Source: Histomonas meleagridis
Taxonomy: Eukaryota; Parabasalia; Tritrichomonadida; Dientamoebidae
Reading direction: 5' to 3'
Assembly (NCBI GenBank): GCA_020186115.1
Contig: WSYJ01000186.1
Location: 310,001-374,000, forward strand
DNA: 64,000 bases
Notes under the pieces: generated by a model
Seen by the model: only the letters and a program-made list of their open reading frames with translations
Told to the model about the DNA's origin: nothing
The model's database searches: none
Part shown: in pieces, positions 46,068-57,400 of the stretch
Layout: every line of letters starts with the position of its first letter
How positions within the stretch are numbered: the first letter of the stretch is position 1
Translations under genes and position numbers: made by a program

Positions 46068-47516
46068 ATGGAAATTATTCAAACAATCCATCAAATAGTT
46101 ACTGGCTTAAATAAAGAAAACATTTCTAAATCAATAAATTCAATTATTAAAATATTTGATTATAAACATCCATTTTCTTTTAACCAAGTTATTTCCTATA
46201 TGATTTCAATTCTTTGTGCAACGTCAATTGATTTTGATGTATATTTGAATTTTATGAAAGAAATTGAATCATTTCAAGAAAAAAATAATATCAGTTCCAA
46301 AATTTCAGACGTTTTTTCAATAGTACTTATTTCTAACAATGATAATACGATGTATTATCCATTTATGAGAATGTATGAAGAAAAATTGGGTGATCCAAAA
46401 ATTCTAAAAGAAAATCCATATCTTTTCCAATATATGTCTAAAACAGAAATACAAAAATATAAAAACAGATATGAATTTAAGGAAATTTTTGATAATTTTC
46501 AAGAACTATCAAAGAATGATTGGGCACTTCATAAGAAATATATAAAAGAAGGACATAACCCAAGTGAAATTGCTAAAATAATTCGAAATGATGACATCGA
46601 AAAACTTCAAGAAATATCATCACAAAATAATTTTGATTTTAATCAATTAATTAAACCATCGATTTATGAAAGATGTCTATTTCTTAATGAACAATATGTT
46701 ACATTAATTGATTATGCAGCATTTTTTGCTGCAATAAAATGTTTTAAATATTTACTTATGAATGGCTCTAAAATAGACGACACTGGTAAATTTGCTGTTG
46801 CTGGTGGTAACATTGAGATAATTCATTTATGTGAACAAAATCACTCATCATTTATTGATGCATATGAAACAGCTATTATTTTATATAAAAATGACGTCTT
46901 TAAATATCTTTATGAAAATGAAATTGTTGAATTTAGAAGCAGAAAAGATTTAGTTATTTTAAGTATTATGAATGGGAATAATGAAATTTTTGCCTTTTTG
47001 CAAGAAAAAGGAGTAAAAATTAGTGATAGAATTATTGATATTCTTGCAAGTATTGGGAATTTCTATTTAGTAAAACATTTTATTAAAGTAAACAAAATGC
47101 CATATGATATTTTAGTATGCGCAGCAGAATCAAAAAATATTGAACTTGTTAAATATCTTCTTAAAAAGAAAGGAATTGAAATTAATGCACAAAATGTTGA
47201 TTTACTTTGTTTATAATTTGTTTTAATAATTTTTTGTTATAAAATAATAAATGGTAATTATTAAAAATATTTAAAACAGCACTTATGTCAGCATCTTCTA
47301 ATGGTAATATAGAAATAATTAAATTACTTCTTGAACAAGAAGGAATTGATATTAATGCTAAAAATAATTATTTGTTTTATTTAAAATTTATTTTAATAAT
47401 TTTATATTTCTAAATAATATTTGGAAATTATTTCATTTATTTCAAACAGCACTTAATTTGGCAGCTTTTGATGTTAAAACTGATATAGCTAAACTTCTTT
47501 CAGCATATAAAAAGTA
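46068..47516 (+). CDS. DUF3447-type ankyrin protein, repeats separated by AT-rich spacers
   Basis: The first segment (46068-47216, 382 codons) has the N-terminal helical region typical of trichomonad DUF3447 ankyrin proteins (HKKYIKEGHNPSEIAKIIRNDDIEKLQEISS, then LIDYAAFFAAIKCFKYLLMNGS). Degenerate ankyrin repeats follow, ending IELVKYLLKKKGIEINAQN. Then comes a roughly 71-nt spacer and TALMSASSNGNIEIIKLLLEQEGIDINAKN (from 47276). A second spacer of similar length is followed by TALNLAAFDVKTDIAKLLSAYKK and TAA at 47514-47516. Each repeat segment is intact and the last ends in a stop, so I annotate one gene interrupted by two intron-like spacers. If they are not spliced, the product ends at 47216. 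Confidence 0.65.
47172..47449 (+). repeat. Two homologous ankyrin-plus-spacer units (107 nt from GGA to GCA each)
   Basis: The distance from GGAATTGA (47172, 47342) to the GCA of the next repeat (47279, 47449) is exactly 107 nt in both. The interval includes the conserved ankyrin end, then spacer sequence with TTTTAATAATTTT and ending AAACAGCACTTA. 107 is 2 mod 3, so the spacer breaks the frame in both. Confidence 0.75.
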
Positions 47517-47779
47517 AGTTGACCAATCAACAAAAAAAAGGGTTTTCAAATTTCGCAAAAATTTCATCTGAAAAAAGTGAAATAAAAGACCTTTAATTTT
47601 AATATAATATTATACATTGTAATTTCATTCCAAATAATCTATATTAAAGAATAATAAATGATTATAAAATGAGATATTTTCATTTAAAAAGTGTCAGCCC
47701 CCCTGTTTTATGAGAAACTTTTTCTATGTTTGTAACGGAATGCTCTCAAAACTTGATTTCTTGTTTGCAAACAGAATTC

Positions 47780-49936
47780 ATGTTTTTCTTCATTCTACCA
47801 TTATTTCTCAATGCCCAAACACTTGTTATTGAAAATGATGATGGATTTTTGCAAGAGTACAAATACGTGACAGAATCAATTTTGATTAATGAACCAGTTC
47901 AAGAAATTCCTAATAAATCTTTTTTCAACTGGGAATTACTCAAAAGTGTTAGCATTGGAAGCTCGGTAGTATCAATTGGTGAGTATGCATTTTGCTTTTG
48001 TTCAAATCTTCAAAATGTGATTATAGGAAGTAATGTGGCTACAATTGGTAATTTTGCATTTTTTGGTTGTGGGCTCAATGAAATTGTTATCCCATCATCA
48101 ATTTATTCAATTGGAACTGCAGCATTTGCCAATTGTACAAACTTAAGTTTGATTTCAGCACCAAATAATCCAATCTATAGCATTGAAGACAATGTTCTTT
48201 ATAACCATAACAAGTCAGTTCTTATATGCTGGCCATCTGGTATTAACATTAACAGCCAAGAACTCTTAAGCAGCATCATAAGTATTTCAAGTTATGCTTT
48301 TTATGCTAACTCGAACATAAAAAGCATTATTGTTGGAAACAACTTTGAAGTAGTTGGTGACTATGCATTTGCATATTGTAATAATTTGGGATATTTTTTA
48401 TATACACAGGATTCTAAGAGTAGCTTACGAGAAATCGGAAAATTTTCTTTTTTCGGAAGCGGTTTAATTGAAATGACAATTCCAGGAAATGTTAAAGTTA
48501 TTGGAAATGGAGCATTTGCGAATTGTCCAAAGTTAAAAAGATTTTCAACATCCGATTTAAATTCGAATTTTAAAAGCGGCGAATTAAATGGCCTTTATGA
48601 TAATAATGTTTCAATTCTTATACAATCTGGTTCACTCATAGATGAGAATGACAATGTCACAATTACAAGTGGAATTAGTACAATTGGTAGTTATTCTTTT
48701 TATGGGAATTCCGAAATGAAATTTATTAATTTAAGTGATAGTGTTATAACAATTGAAGATTATTCATTTGCGTATTGTAATTACCAACGTAGAAACAAAT
48801 ATTTTTCAATTACATTTGGGAAGAATCTAAAAACAATTGGAAATTTTGCATTTTTCGGTTCTTATTTACAAGAAGTAACAATTCCAACAAAAGTCGAAAC
48901 AATTGGAAAAGCAGCGTTTGCAAATTGTCCATATTTAGTGTTGATCAATGTCGAAACAGATAATTCTAATTTCAATTCGAATGATGGAATTCTATATGAC
49001 AAAAGTTATTCCAAATTAATATGTTTTCCAATTAATAAAACTGATTTAAATGTTCAAGATTCCACTCAAATCATTGATGATTATGCATTTTATTCATCTA
49101 AATTAAATACAATTAATTTCCCTAATTCTGTTACAACAATTAATAGTTTTGCATTTTCATATTCTTCTTTAACAAGTATTAAAATTGGTGAAAATATCGA
49201 AACAATTAATGAATTTGCTTTTGCTTATTGTAATCAAAACTTTGAAGTAATTCTTACTGAAAATTTAAAAGAAATTAATCAATTTGCATTTTATAATTGT
49301 TCAATTACAGAAATTATTATTCCGTCTAAAGTTAAATCAATTGGAATTTGTTCATTTTCGAATTGTTTTAATTTAGAAATTGTTATCCTTGGAAATAACA
49401 TAACAGAAATCGGTGACTATTCATTTTTTAATTGCCCGAAGCTAAAGTGCCTTTGCTTCGCTGGTGAAAATGAGCCCAAAATCGGAAAAGAGGCGTTTTC
49501 AATTGTGGATGTTAATGAAGTTTTAGTTAATGGAATTTATTCAAGTCAAAAATTTGGAATGTTTAATGTTACATATAATTCATATGAATGCCACACTAAA
49601 GATTTGCCTTTTACTTTACCTTTTTCACAATCGAATACTTATTCCAATTCAAATACATTTGGTTTCTCAAATACATTTGGTGACTCAAACACATTTTCAT
49701 ATTTAACGCAATCACATTCAAATGATCCGTTGTCGCAAGGAGAGTTGGCTGCAATTATTTGTTGCGCTGTTGTTGCTTTGATTATTATTGTTGTCATCGT
49801 AATAATATTAATAAAGAAAAAGAAAAAAGAACAAATTGAAAATAATATAAACGTCGACGATTTGGATGATGAAAATAAACAAGAAAAGGCTGATAAGGAA
49901 AGCGCGCGTGCTCGAGACGAAAATGATTTGCTTTAA
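47780..49936 (+). CDS. BspA-like leucine-rich-repeat surface protein with transmembrane anchor
   Basis: 718 aa from the ATG at 47780, which gives a signal peptide (MFFFILPLFLNAQ); an upstream in-frame ATG at 47726 would bury it. The ectodomain is BspA/LRR_5 repeats, recurring NLQNVIIGSNVATIGNFAFFGC-type units in several blocks broken by ISAPNNPIYSIEDNVLYNHNK-type inserts. A Ser/Thr/Asn stalk with SNTF repeats (about 610-645) leads to a transmembrane helix (about 654-677, AAIICCAVVALIIIVVIVIILI), KKKKK, and an acidic 40-residue tail ending NDLL. Trichomonad BspA-like proteins are candidate adhesion proteins of the cell surface. It is intact, unlike the copy at 30 kb. Confidence 0.88.
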   Translation: MFFFILPLFLNAQTLVIENDDGFLQEYKYVTESILINEPVQEIPNKSFFNWELLKSVSIGSSVVSIGEYAFCFCSNLQNVIIGSNVATIGNFAFFGCGLNEIVIPSSIYSIGTAAFANCTNLSLISAPNNPIYSIEDNVLYNHNKSVLICWPSGININSQELLSSIISISSYAFYANSNIKSIIVGNNFEVVGDYAFAYCNNLGYFLYTQDSKSSLREIGKFSFFGSGLIEMTIPGNVKVIGNGAFANCPKLKRFSTSDLNSNFKSGELNGLYDNNVSILIQSGSLIDENDNVTITSGISTIGSYSFYGNSEMKFINLSDSVITIEDYSFAYCNYQRRNKYFSITFGKNLKTIGNFAFFGSYLQEVTIPTKVETIGKAAFANCPYLVLINVETDNSNFNSNDGILYDKSYSKLICFPINKTDLNVQDSTQIIDDYAFYSSKLNTINFPNSVTTINSFAFSYSSLTSIKIGENIETINEFAFAYCNQNFEVILTENLKEINQFAFYNCSITEIIIPSKVKSIGICSFSNCFNLEIVILGNNITEIGDYSFFNCPKLKCLCFAGENEPKIGKEAFSIVDVNEVLVNGIYSSQKFGMFNVTYNSYECHTKDLPFTLPFSQSNTYSNSNTFGFSNTFGDSNTFSYLTQSHSNDPLSQGELAAIICCAVVALIIIVVIVIILIKKKKKEQIENNINVDDLDDENKQEKADKESARARDENDLL

Positions 49937-50480
49937 AAGAAGTTCATTCAGTGTAATAAATTTTAAAGATATAGTAAAAAATCGGTGATTTCGGAAACTG
50001 TTTTTTATGTTATACATTACATTTATTTGATTCATTTCTTATAGAATATTCATTGGATCGTAGAATTTACGCGTAGATAATGTTTTTAAATATGCTTGAT
50101 ATGGAATGAAGGCAAAAAACTGTTGAAGCGGATTTTGTCAACTTTTTGGCTTTGTTTTAATCAGCTTTTCTGTGAAAAAAATGTATAGTTTACTCCATTT
50201 TTGAATTGTATGGAAAAATATTTTTTTCTATGGTCAAAAACTTTCTCTAATTTTTTATTAAAAAGAGGTTTTAATATCTTATAAACAAAAGGTTCTAAAC
50301 ACATGTGATGCACACTTTATTTAAATTAAGTGAGGGTAATAATGTTTTCATCCAAAACATAAAAGAAAGTGAATTCACTATATGGCCATATTGTGGTTGT
50401 GAGGTACGATTATAATCAACAGTAAAAGCCAGAAAACAAATCTATCGTACTTTTTATCGGTTTTTGGCATTTTTTTATAT
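49937..50480. other. Intergenic, nothing recognised
   Basis: About 540 bp of AT-rich DNA between two plus-strand genes, with no open frame, repeat or RNA-like structure. Confidence 0.4.
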
Positions 50481-51257
50481 ATGCAATCAATTGCAAAAAC
50501 AATTTTCCAAAAAATTGGTTATGGTGTAAGCGGTACATTATACAATGCATCATATGAATCAGGTTCTAAAGATCCAAATTACCCAGATCCTAATTTACCA
50601 CATGATCGTGAACAATGTTTAAATCTTTTTGTAAACATGGTAGATATAGCATTGGAACCGATTATATGGGAAGAAGGTCATAACATCTCGAACGCCATTC
50701 GTCCCATTCGTGCACAATTAAAAGCAAACACATGTTTATTTTTTCATGCAAGCATATTTACGTATTATTCATTAAATCCGGACATCGGAGTATTGATCGA
50801 ATTTGGGACTTATGATAAACATCGTGCAGGAGAATATCATAGTCGTGTTTATTACTTAAATGAAGAAGAAAATGGTCTTAGATTTGCAGTAGTTACAAAA
50901 GAACAATACATAGCGTATCGAAGCAAATCAAAAGGAACAGAATTCTTTGAATGTCACGTCAAAAATCCAATGACTGTTGGTCAGCTTTTGGGTAAAGTAC
51001 AATCTAGATACTCGTGGACAAGTGATGACTACAATTTACTGTCACAAAATTGCCAAAATTTTGTAGGCCAAGCTATTAAAGAATTAGGCGCATATCGCGA
51101 GAAGAATCAAAGAAAAGGTGCTTATGATAAAACATTAATTCCTTCTCCAATCCTTTCTGAGTTGGAGAAAAACGAAAAAGATGTAACTGAAATGGATGTA
51201 AATAACGGAAATGCCATGGTATCGTTGGCTGCATCTGCATCGCATCCATTGGAGTGA
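50481..51257 (+). CDS. Papain-like-fold protein (LRAT/PPPDE-type arrangement), unknown substrate
   Basis: 258 aa from the ATG at 50481. The diagnostic segment is YNLLSQNCQNFVGQAIKELGA (about 183-203): the NCQNFV motif is the Cys-bearing helix of permuted papain-like folds (NCQHF in LRAT, PPPDE and related families). A candidate His precedes it in CLFFHASIFTYYSL (about 90-104), giving the permuted order His-then-Cys, followed by a strand-rich stretch (VLIEFGTYD, RVYYLNEEENGLRFAVV). No signal peptide. It could be a peptidase, deSUMOylase-like enzyme or acyltransferase; the sequence alone does not decide. Confidence 0.6.
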   Translation: MQSIAKTIFQKIGYGVSGTLYNASYESGSKDPNYPDPNLPHDREQCLNLFVNMVDIALEPIIWEEGHNISNAIRPIRAQLKANTCLFFHASIFTYYSLNPDIGVLIEFGTYDKHRAGEYHSRVYYLNEEENGLRFAVVTKEQYIAYRSKSKGTEFFECHVKNPMTVGQLLGKVQSRYSWTSDDYNLLSQNCQNFVGQAIKELGAYREKNQRKGAYDKTLIPSPILSELEKNEKDVTEMDVNNGNAMVSLAASASHPLE

Positions 51258-51695
51258 TAACGTGCCTGCTCTTTTTCACTTTTAAAAATGATCACAACAA
51301 GTTTATTAAATGGAACTTATCAAAAATATTTTTAATTGCTTTTAAAATTCAAATTTCATCATGCAATCCTCTAAATACTTCAAACCACCAGTAAATTTGG
51401 TTCATTAATGTATGGTTCGATCTTTAATGATTTTTTCATTGTGGAAATTCTTCAATGGAATATATCATGTTAATTATAATTGATTGGTTCTTTTGGTTAA
51501 TCCCTTGTTTGTGAATTGATTAATTGGGTTTTTCTTGTTTTGTTTTCGAAGTTATTAAACACTCTATTTAGAGTTTTTCGCTGAAATAACCGAATAAAAA
51601 TGAGCTTTTTATTTGCATTTTAATCGTTAAATGGATTTTGACTGTTTGGAATTGATTTTTAAGTTCAAGAATAAAATATTTCAATACAATTACGT
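51258..51695. other. Convergent intergenic gap, nothing recognised
   Basis: About 440 bp between the 3' ends of the papain-like-fold gene and the NlpC/P60-like gene, with no coding or RNA-like structure. Confidence 0.4.
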
Positions 51696-52274
51696 TTAAA
51701 AATGCCTACGTGCATAGAGTTCGCGAACATAAGTCGGTGATACCTTCGATACATAATCTTGAAGAGATGGAATGTGAATAATAGCATTTCCACCAACATA
51801 TATTCCACAATGTTGTCCTCCAAAAGTGAAGATGCAATTATCACCAGGTTTGAGAAAATCACGGGAAATTTTTATGCCATTTGTATCATCAGATTGTGCA
51901 GACACTGTTGAAGTTATAGATATTTCAGCTTTCTTATGGCACCTCTTAGTAAAGCCAGCTGGACCTAGATCTGATAACTTTCCATTATGAGAAAGTGCTT
52001 CTGTAGCAATTATCTGTCCTATTGTTGAGTTACTATTATAATCTTTATCAATAACTTCTACAGATTCTTTACTGATATATCCAGTATTATCTCTGTATGT
52101 AAGAACATAAAAATTTGATTCCTCGCCTTCAATTTCAAAGGTATTATTGATTAGAGAGTAATGTGGAGATTTGTACGGCTGACAACTACCATTAGTGCAT
52201 GGTAAAATTTGAGGTTCGTCTATAATTATTTTTCCAATCATAGAATTCGAAAAAACAAAGAGAAGAGTTAGCAT
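51696..52274 (-). CDS. Secreted NlpC/P60-like protein lacking the catalytic cysteine
   Basis: 192 aa. Signal peptide MLTLLFVFSNS. Residues about 12-77 are bacterial-SH3-like (IDEPQILPCTNGSC...FYVLTYRDNTGYISKESVEVID). Residues about 85-190 follow the NlpC/P60 layout: STIGQIIATEALS, GPAGFTKRCHKK, ISRDFLKPGDNCIFTF, HCGIYVGGNAIIHIP. In active members the second block is DCSGFTxxxxx with the nucleophile Cys; here the aligned residues are GPAGF, so the Cys is replaced (Pro). The HxGIYVG His and the later His remain. Trichomonad NlpC/P60 genes derive from bacteria and cut peptidoglycan; this copy is probably a non-enzymatic binder or an early pseudogene. Confidence 0.7.
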   Translation of the reverse strand: MLTLLFVFSNSMIGKIIIDEPQILPCTNGSCQPYKSPHYSLINNTFEIEGEESNFYVLTYRDNTGYISKESVEVIDKDYNSNSTIGQIIATEALSHNGKLSDLGPAGFTKRCHKKAEISITSTVSAQSDDTNGIKISRDFLKPGDNCIFTFGGQHCGIYVGGNAIIHIPSLQDYVSKVSPTYVRELYARRHF

Positions 52275-52506
52275 TAATTTTATAAAGTATTCAACGTATT
52301 AAATTGAATGATCGCATACAATTCTTTATATAGATCGATAGAACAGTGGTTAATCTGTGAAGATTATCGATTTTACCTGAAAAATCATCATCGTTCTATC
52401 AACATGCAATTTTTTAGAATTATCAGTGCCACCACCTGCACTTTTCATTGAATTATTTGTTGTTTGAGTCAATTTTGAAGTTCAATTTTTTTACCACATT
52501 CCGCAA

Positions 52507-52514
52507 GACGGTTA
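52507..52514 (+). promoter_or_regulatory. M3-like GACGGTTA before the RasGAP gene
   Basis: Matches (A/G/T)(A/G)C(G/C)G(T/C)T(T/A/G) in the correct orientation, ending 10 nt before the ATG at 52525. That is closer than usual. Confidence 0.45.
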
Positions 52515-52524
52515 CACAAAGGTG

Positions 52525-54282
52525 ATGAAACATCACGAACTCTATTTTGGTCCAAATCCAAAATTGGAGGATATTCAATCCATTCTGAACCTTCCTTCAA
52601 TGTCATTTAAACAACTTTCACCAGCTATCAAGCCATTTTTAAAGCCAGCTGAAACAGGATTTTTTGAAAATGAACAAAATCCTCCTTATTCGAGCTTGGC
52701 AGAACTAAAATCTGCACTTGTGTCATGCTTTGAGTTCAAAGATAAAATTGAAGGGGAATTGCCAAAACCTGCAGAATATTTTGCAAAAATAGTTTCAAAT
52801 CTTCATATTCCTGATTTAATCCAAGATATTTTTGATACCACTGTTATTCAACCAGCTGATATTCTTATGCTTATGCCACGAGAAATTTGTAATGTTTTTG
52901 TTGCCATTGCTTTAATTTTTCGAGATCTTCATGGCAGTCCAGTCTTTTTATCCTGGATTACTAAGCTTATAGTACCCTCAGATTGGCATAATTATCCAAC
53001 TGTACATAATTCTCATCTTATGTATCTTGATGGAGCATATCTAAAAGGACTTTTCCGCAAGCATAAAAATCCGTCATGGCTTTTATATGACAACAACAAA
53101 GTTTTACATGTTCAAGGTATTCATCATAATTTTGATGATGCAACTGTTCCATCACCAGCAGTTGAACAAGTTATACACGAAGTTGTATCAGTTACGTCAA
53201 TCGACGATCCTAAAAACACCATCAAATTAGTTTTTGATTCCCAAGCTAGTGCAGAAAATTTCTCCATCAATCTCATAAATCCGCCTCCATTTCCACATAC
53301 ACTTGTACCATTCCATAAGCCATATCCCACCATTGTTTTAAAAGCCTTTTCCGAGGCACTTGTCTCCACTGATATGTATGTGTTACGATCCATCTTAAGT
53401 TACAATGTGATGAGTATTATGCGAGGTAAGCAATACATACCACACTTAGTCCGAGTCTTTAGTTATCATGGTCATATGCAACGATTACTCACCGCGTTTG
53501 CAGGTCTTGAATTTACTAATGAAAGCTTAACACAAAACACAGTACTTCGAGCTAATTCACATCTAACTACGTTATTTAAGTATTACTCAGAGAATTTTGG
53601 CGCAAATTATTTTAATAATGTAATTAAGCCAATTTGTTTCATCATCGATTCAGCAGGAGATATCGGATGGAAAAGCGGATCACCTAATTTGGATCTTCCG
53701 AAACTTTCGAAAATACTTTTAGCGTCATTAGAGAAAATTGTCACATCAATACAGTTCGTTCCAATCGAAATGCGCCATATGGCACATGTCCTTAAGATGG
53801 GATTACTTGCGCGATTCCAAACGCGTCGAGCAGTCTTTAATATCTTATGCGGATTCTTTTGCTTAAGGTTCATGACGGCATCATTATTAAGCCCGAGCTC
53901 ATTCGAGCCTGATATGATATTACAATCGGATAAATCATTAACGTTAATACCATTTGCGCAAATATTACAAGCGTTAATGAACTTGGAAACACTTGAAAAC
54001 CAATTTGATTTCGATCCACAAACTGAGAAAAACATTCGAGTAATGTTATGTCGGATATATAACTTTGTGATGGAAATACCGGAGTTAGATGGTAAAGAAA
54101 TACATTATAAAGTACCTACGGAATTAGAGACAATGGAATCATTGGAAGAATTGTTGGAATTGATAGCAGACAAGAAAAATGAATTCGTGTCAAATTATAA
54201 AAACTTAATGGCAGATACAAACGATATGTCACCGGCTTGTTGGAGAATTGCCGAATTTATTGTTCATTGTTTTGATGAATAA
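52525..54282 (+). CDS. RasGAP-domain protein
   Basis: 585 aa from the ATG at 52525. Residues about 285-530 are a Ras GTPase-activating domain. VLRANSHLTTLFKYY (about 340-354) corresponds to LFRGNSLATK with the arginine finger at R342. Then come FIID...LPKLSKILLASLEKIVTSIQFVPIEMRHMAHVLKMGL, as in the CPxELRxxC region, and CGFFCLRFMTASLLSPSSFEP (about 443-462) for the FLRFxxPAIxxP signature. In that signature the Pro-Ala pair is altered (TAS). The N-terminal 280 residues are unassigned. It should switch off a Ras-family GTPase. It is immediately upstream of a Rap/Ral-type GAP on the same strand. Confidence 0.8.
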   Translation: MKHHELYFGPNPKLEDIQSILNLPSMSFKQLSPAIKPFLKPAETGFFENEQNPPYSSLAELKSALVSCFEFKDKIEGELPKPAEYFAKIVSNLHIPDLIQDIFDTTVIQPADILMLMPREICNVFVAIALIFRDLHGSPVFLSWITKLIVPSDWHNYPTVHNSHLMYLDGAYLKGLFRKHKNPSWLLYDNNKVLHVQGIHHNFDDATVPSPAVEQVIHEVVSVTSIDDPKNTIKLVFDSQASAENFSINLINPPPFPHTLVPFHKPYPTIVLKAFSEALVSTDMYVLRSILSYNVMSIMRGKQYIPHLVRVFSYHGHMQRLLTAFAGLEFTNESLTQNTVLRANSHLTTLFKYYSENFGANYFNNVIKPICFIIDSAGDIGWKSGSPNLDLPKLSKILLASLEKIVTSIQFVPIEMRHMAHVLKMGLLARFQTRRAVFNILCGFFCLRFMTASLLSPSSFEPDMILQSDKSLTLIPFAQILQALMNLETLENQFDFDPQTEKNIRVMLCRIYNFVMEIPELDGKEIHYKVPTELETMESLEELLELIADKKNEFVSNYKNLMADTNDMSPACWRIAEFIVHCFDE

Positions 54283-54498
54283 ATATTTTTGAAAGTGTTT
54301 TTGGATTATAATAATAAATCTTTAAAAAAAAAATTCCAAACGATAATTTTGATAGAATTACTTACGTCAGAAAATTGGGTGAGTAAACATCTCAAAAAGT
54401 GTTGTGTTAATCGATGTTTACAAAATTATTTGCTCTCAATTTTGAGAAAAAGTCGATTTCGATTTTTGAATTTTTTACGAAAGAAAACCGTTTGCAAA

Positions 54499-57400
54499 AT
54501 GATGGAAGAAGACCCTTTCGCAACTCATTTCATGTTAAATTCATTGTTGGAATTCAAGCTTTTACAAGATGACTCTAAAGATTACGCATTTTTAACTTAT
54601 GATCGTGAAACAATTGTAGAAGCTTCAAAAAAAGTGGTAGAATCAATAGGTAGAAATTTGGACGCCGTATGTATCGACACAAAGAAAAGAGTGAAGATTT
54701 TAATGGAATTTATGGGAGTCGCTTTGTCATTAAATGTTCATGAAAACAAATTCATGATTATCGCTAGAAACTTTTATAGAAGATGGCTCGAAGATTCATC
54801 TCTGTTCGGGGATATTAAAAGGCAAAACAAGTTTATAAGAAGAATATTAAAACAACTTTCTCAACCATTCGAAATGAAATTCGCACCAAATACTAAATTC
54901 GATAGTGATTTCTACCAACTCCTTTTAGAAATTATTAATGATTACGCTTATATGCATGTTGTGAAAGGGAAATACTTTGAAAAAGAAACATGGATAACAT
55001 TATTTTACATTTTAATTGCAATTGTTGATAAACTCTTATACACAAACTTTAACAATCAAATTAATGCTGCAGAAGTATCTGTTCTTAAAAGAAATGCTAT
55101 TTCTTGTTGTTTTTCAGTCATTCAATTATCAGGAATTAAAGATGATGAAGTATGGAAAATATTCCTTAACTTTTCACATAAGTGGAGCTTTGACATTGAT
55201 TTTGCAAAATGTTGGAATATCTTATCAAGAACAATATTTAAATTTATGATTGAAAAATATTATAATGTTGAAATTCCAAAGCCAATTTTCACCCAAGGCG
55301 TTTATCTTGATTCAGAACCGATTGATAAGAATACAGTTGCCTTTCTTTTCCATCAAACATTATATTCACTTGATTTTAATCAAGCACATAATCATCCTGA
55401 TGTAATTGAAGAGATCTATAGAGCAATATCTTCGATCACAGATCAAGCTCTTGAGATCTCAACATCAATGCAAAAAGGATTTTACCGCATTAAATTTCCT
55501 GGCCACAGTTTTCTGAAGTTATTTGGTCGCTTCATCACATTTGCCAAACCATCTGAATGTGATTCTGGTTATTCCATTAACATTAATACCATTATCAAAA
55601 TCATATCATTTTTTGAATTTGATAAAATCGATGAAGAAATTATTAATTATATTTCAGCGTTTGCATCGATTACATTAGAACAAACTCAAACGGTTTTCTC
55701 ATTTATTCAGAACGCTTATACAATATTTTCAGTGCAAACAACGACACTTCCATTCATATCACATATAGCACTTAACTTTATATTAAACTTTAAACCTAAA
55801 GAACTTGAAGAAAAAGATTTACAAAACATTACTACATTATATTTATCATCTGTTGAAATCTTACGTAATGATTCATATAAATCGACACAAGAAATTGTCT
55901 CGAATTGTTTCAAACAATTATGGCAATTATCAGATAAATCACCTGAAATTCGTTTTAATTTAATGATAAATCCAATTTCATATTTAAACATTAATTGTAC
56001 GATATTTGACCTTATTAAATCAAGTATCACGAAACATCCTACATTCCAAAGATTCATTGATTCTAATCCAATGTTTTGTATCTCATGTATAATATATATA
56101 TCATTAGTCGTTAAATATCATGGATTATCTGATATTAATCATAACTTAATTGATTTAATCTTTGATCAATTCTCAACATTAGATATGAAATATGCACGAA
56201 GTAAATCGAAAGTTTTATATTCGTCATTACATTTATTATTAAATCTTATCGAATATACTCCGAAATATTTCGATAACTCGAAAAGCGTTGATTCTGTTTT
56301 CAGTTATATTAATTTCATGTCCAATGTAATTAAAGATCAAGAATCAATTAAAAGACATAAATCAGAAAATGAACCACGTAATAAAACATCAGCAACAATA
56401 GACTTATCACAAACAAGAGAAAAGAAATCGTCGAATTCGAAGATATCGCGAAGTGCTCAACTTAAAGTTAATGATAATGAAAGTACAAATATTAATAACA
56501 ACAATAATAACAACAACAATACAAATGTTCGAGTGAAGAAAACATCGAAACATATTCCAACTGATTTAAATCATTTCTTCGATTATATCAAAGCGCGAAT
56601 TAATTTACATATTCCACTTAACGATGTGTACACACGACGTATCGATTCCGACAATGAAATTAATGAAGACAACTTAATACAAAAACTTTCGTTGAAGAAT
56701 ACAATCATTAATTATTATACAATTGGCCAATCGTTATTAATATCATTCATCGAAAACAAAGATAATGTTAATCAATATGTAATCTTTGCACGTGGACCAT
56801 TTGGTAAATCGATTTGGACATTAAATGATGATTATCAAAGTGATTTAGCAACACCTAAAATATCGACAATAACTTCAACAAATACAACAAAAGAATCTAA
56901 TAATGAAATAAATATAAATAATATATTGGAAAAAATAGGTGATCCAATACAAATGTTCGAATATGATAAAATGGATCCAAATGAAATCAAAGATTTAAGT
57001 AACTTAATACATAAGAAATATGAAGAATTGGCAAAGTCGAAAATCGATTGGGAAAAGTTCGGCGAATATTATCCGTTTAATTATCATGGGCCACAACAAA
57101 GATATAAAGTCATCGACTTCTTAACGACTTTGGGCATGTTCGAACATAACAACAAATATGATATCAGACAACAAAATAACTTGGAATTGGTGAAAAAGGC
57201 AATAAGCGATTTCGATAATAATAGTATTACTTCGTTAATCCCGTTGCAAATCATTCACTTGTTACCTTCTGATAATGACATCGGATATAAAGATGAACAT
57301 GTAAAGAGAATGACCCCATTGATGTTGAAATTCTTAAATTCAATTGGTGAGAAAATTATGATATCGGACGAAGCGGCTAAGAAAAGAGAATTCCCTTTGA

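Noticed and set aside
54289-54498. 70-residue N-terminal extension of the Rap/Ral-GAP from a TTG
   Set aside because: No ATG in that stretch; basic low-quality sequence; the first ATG is at 54499.
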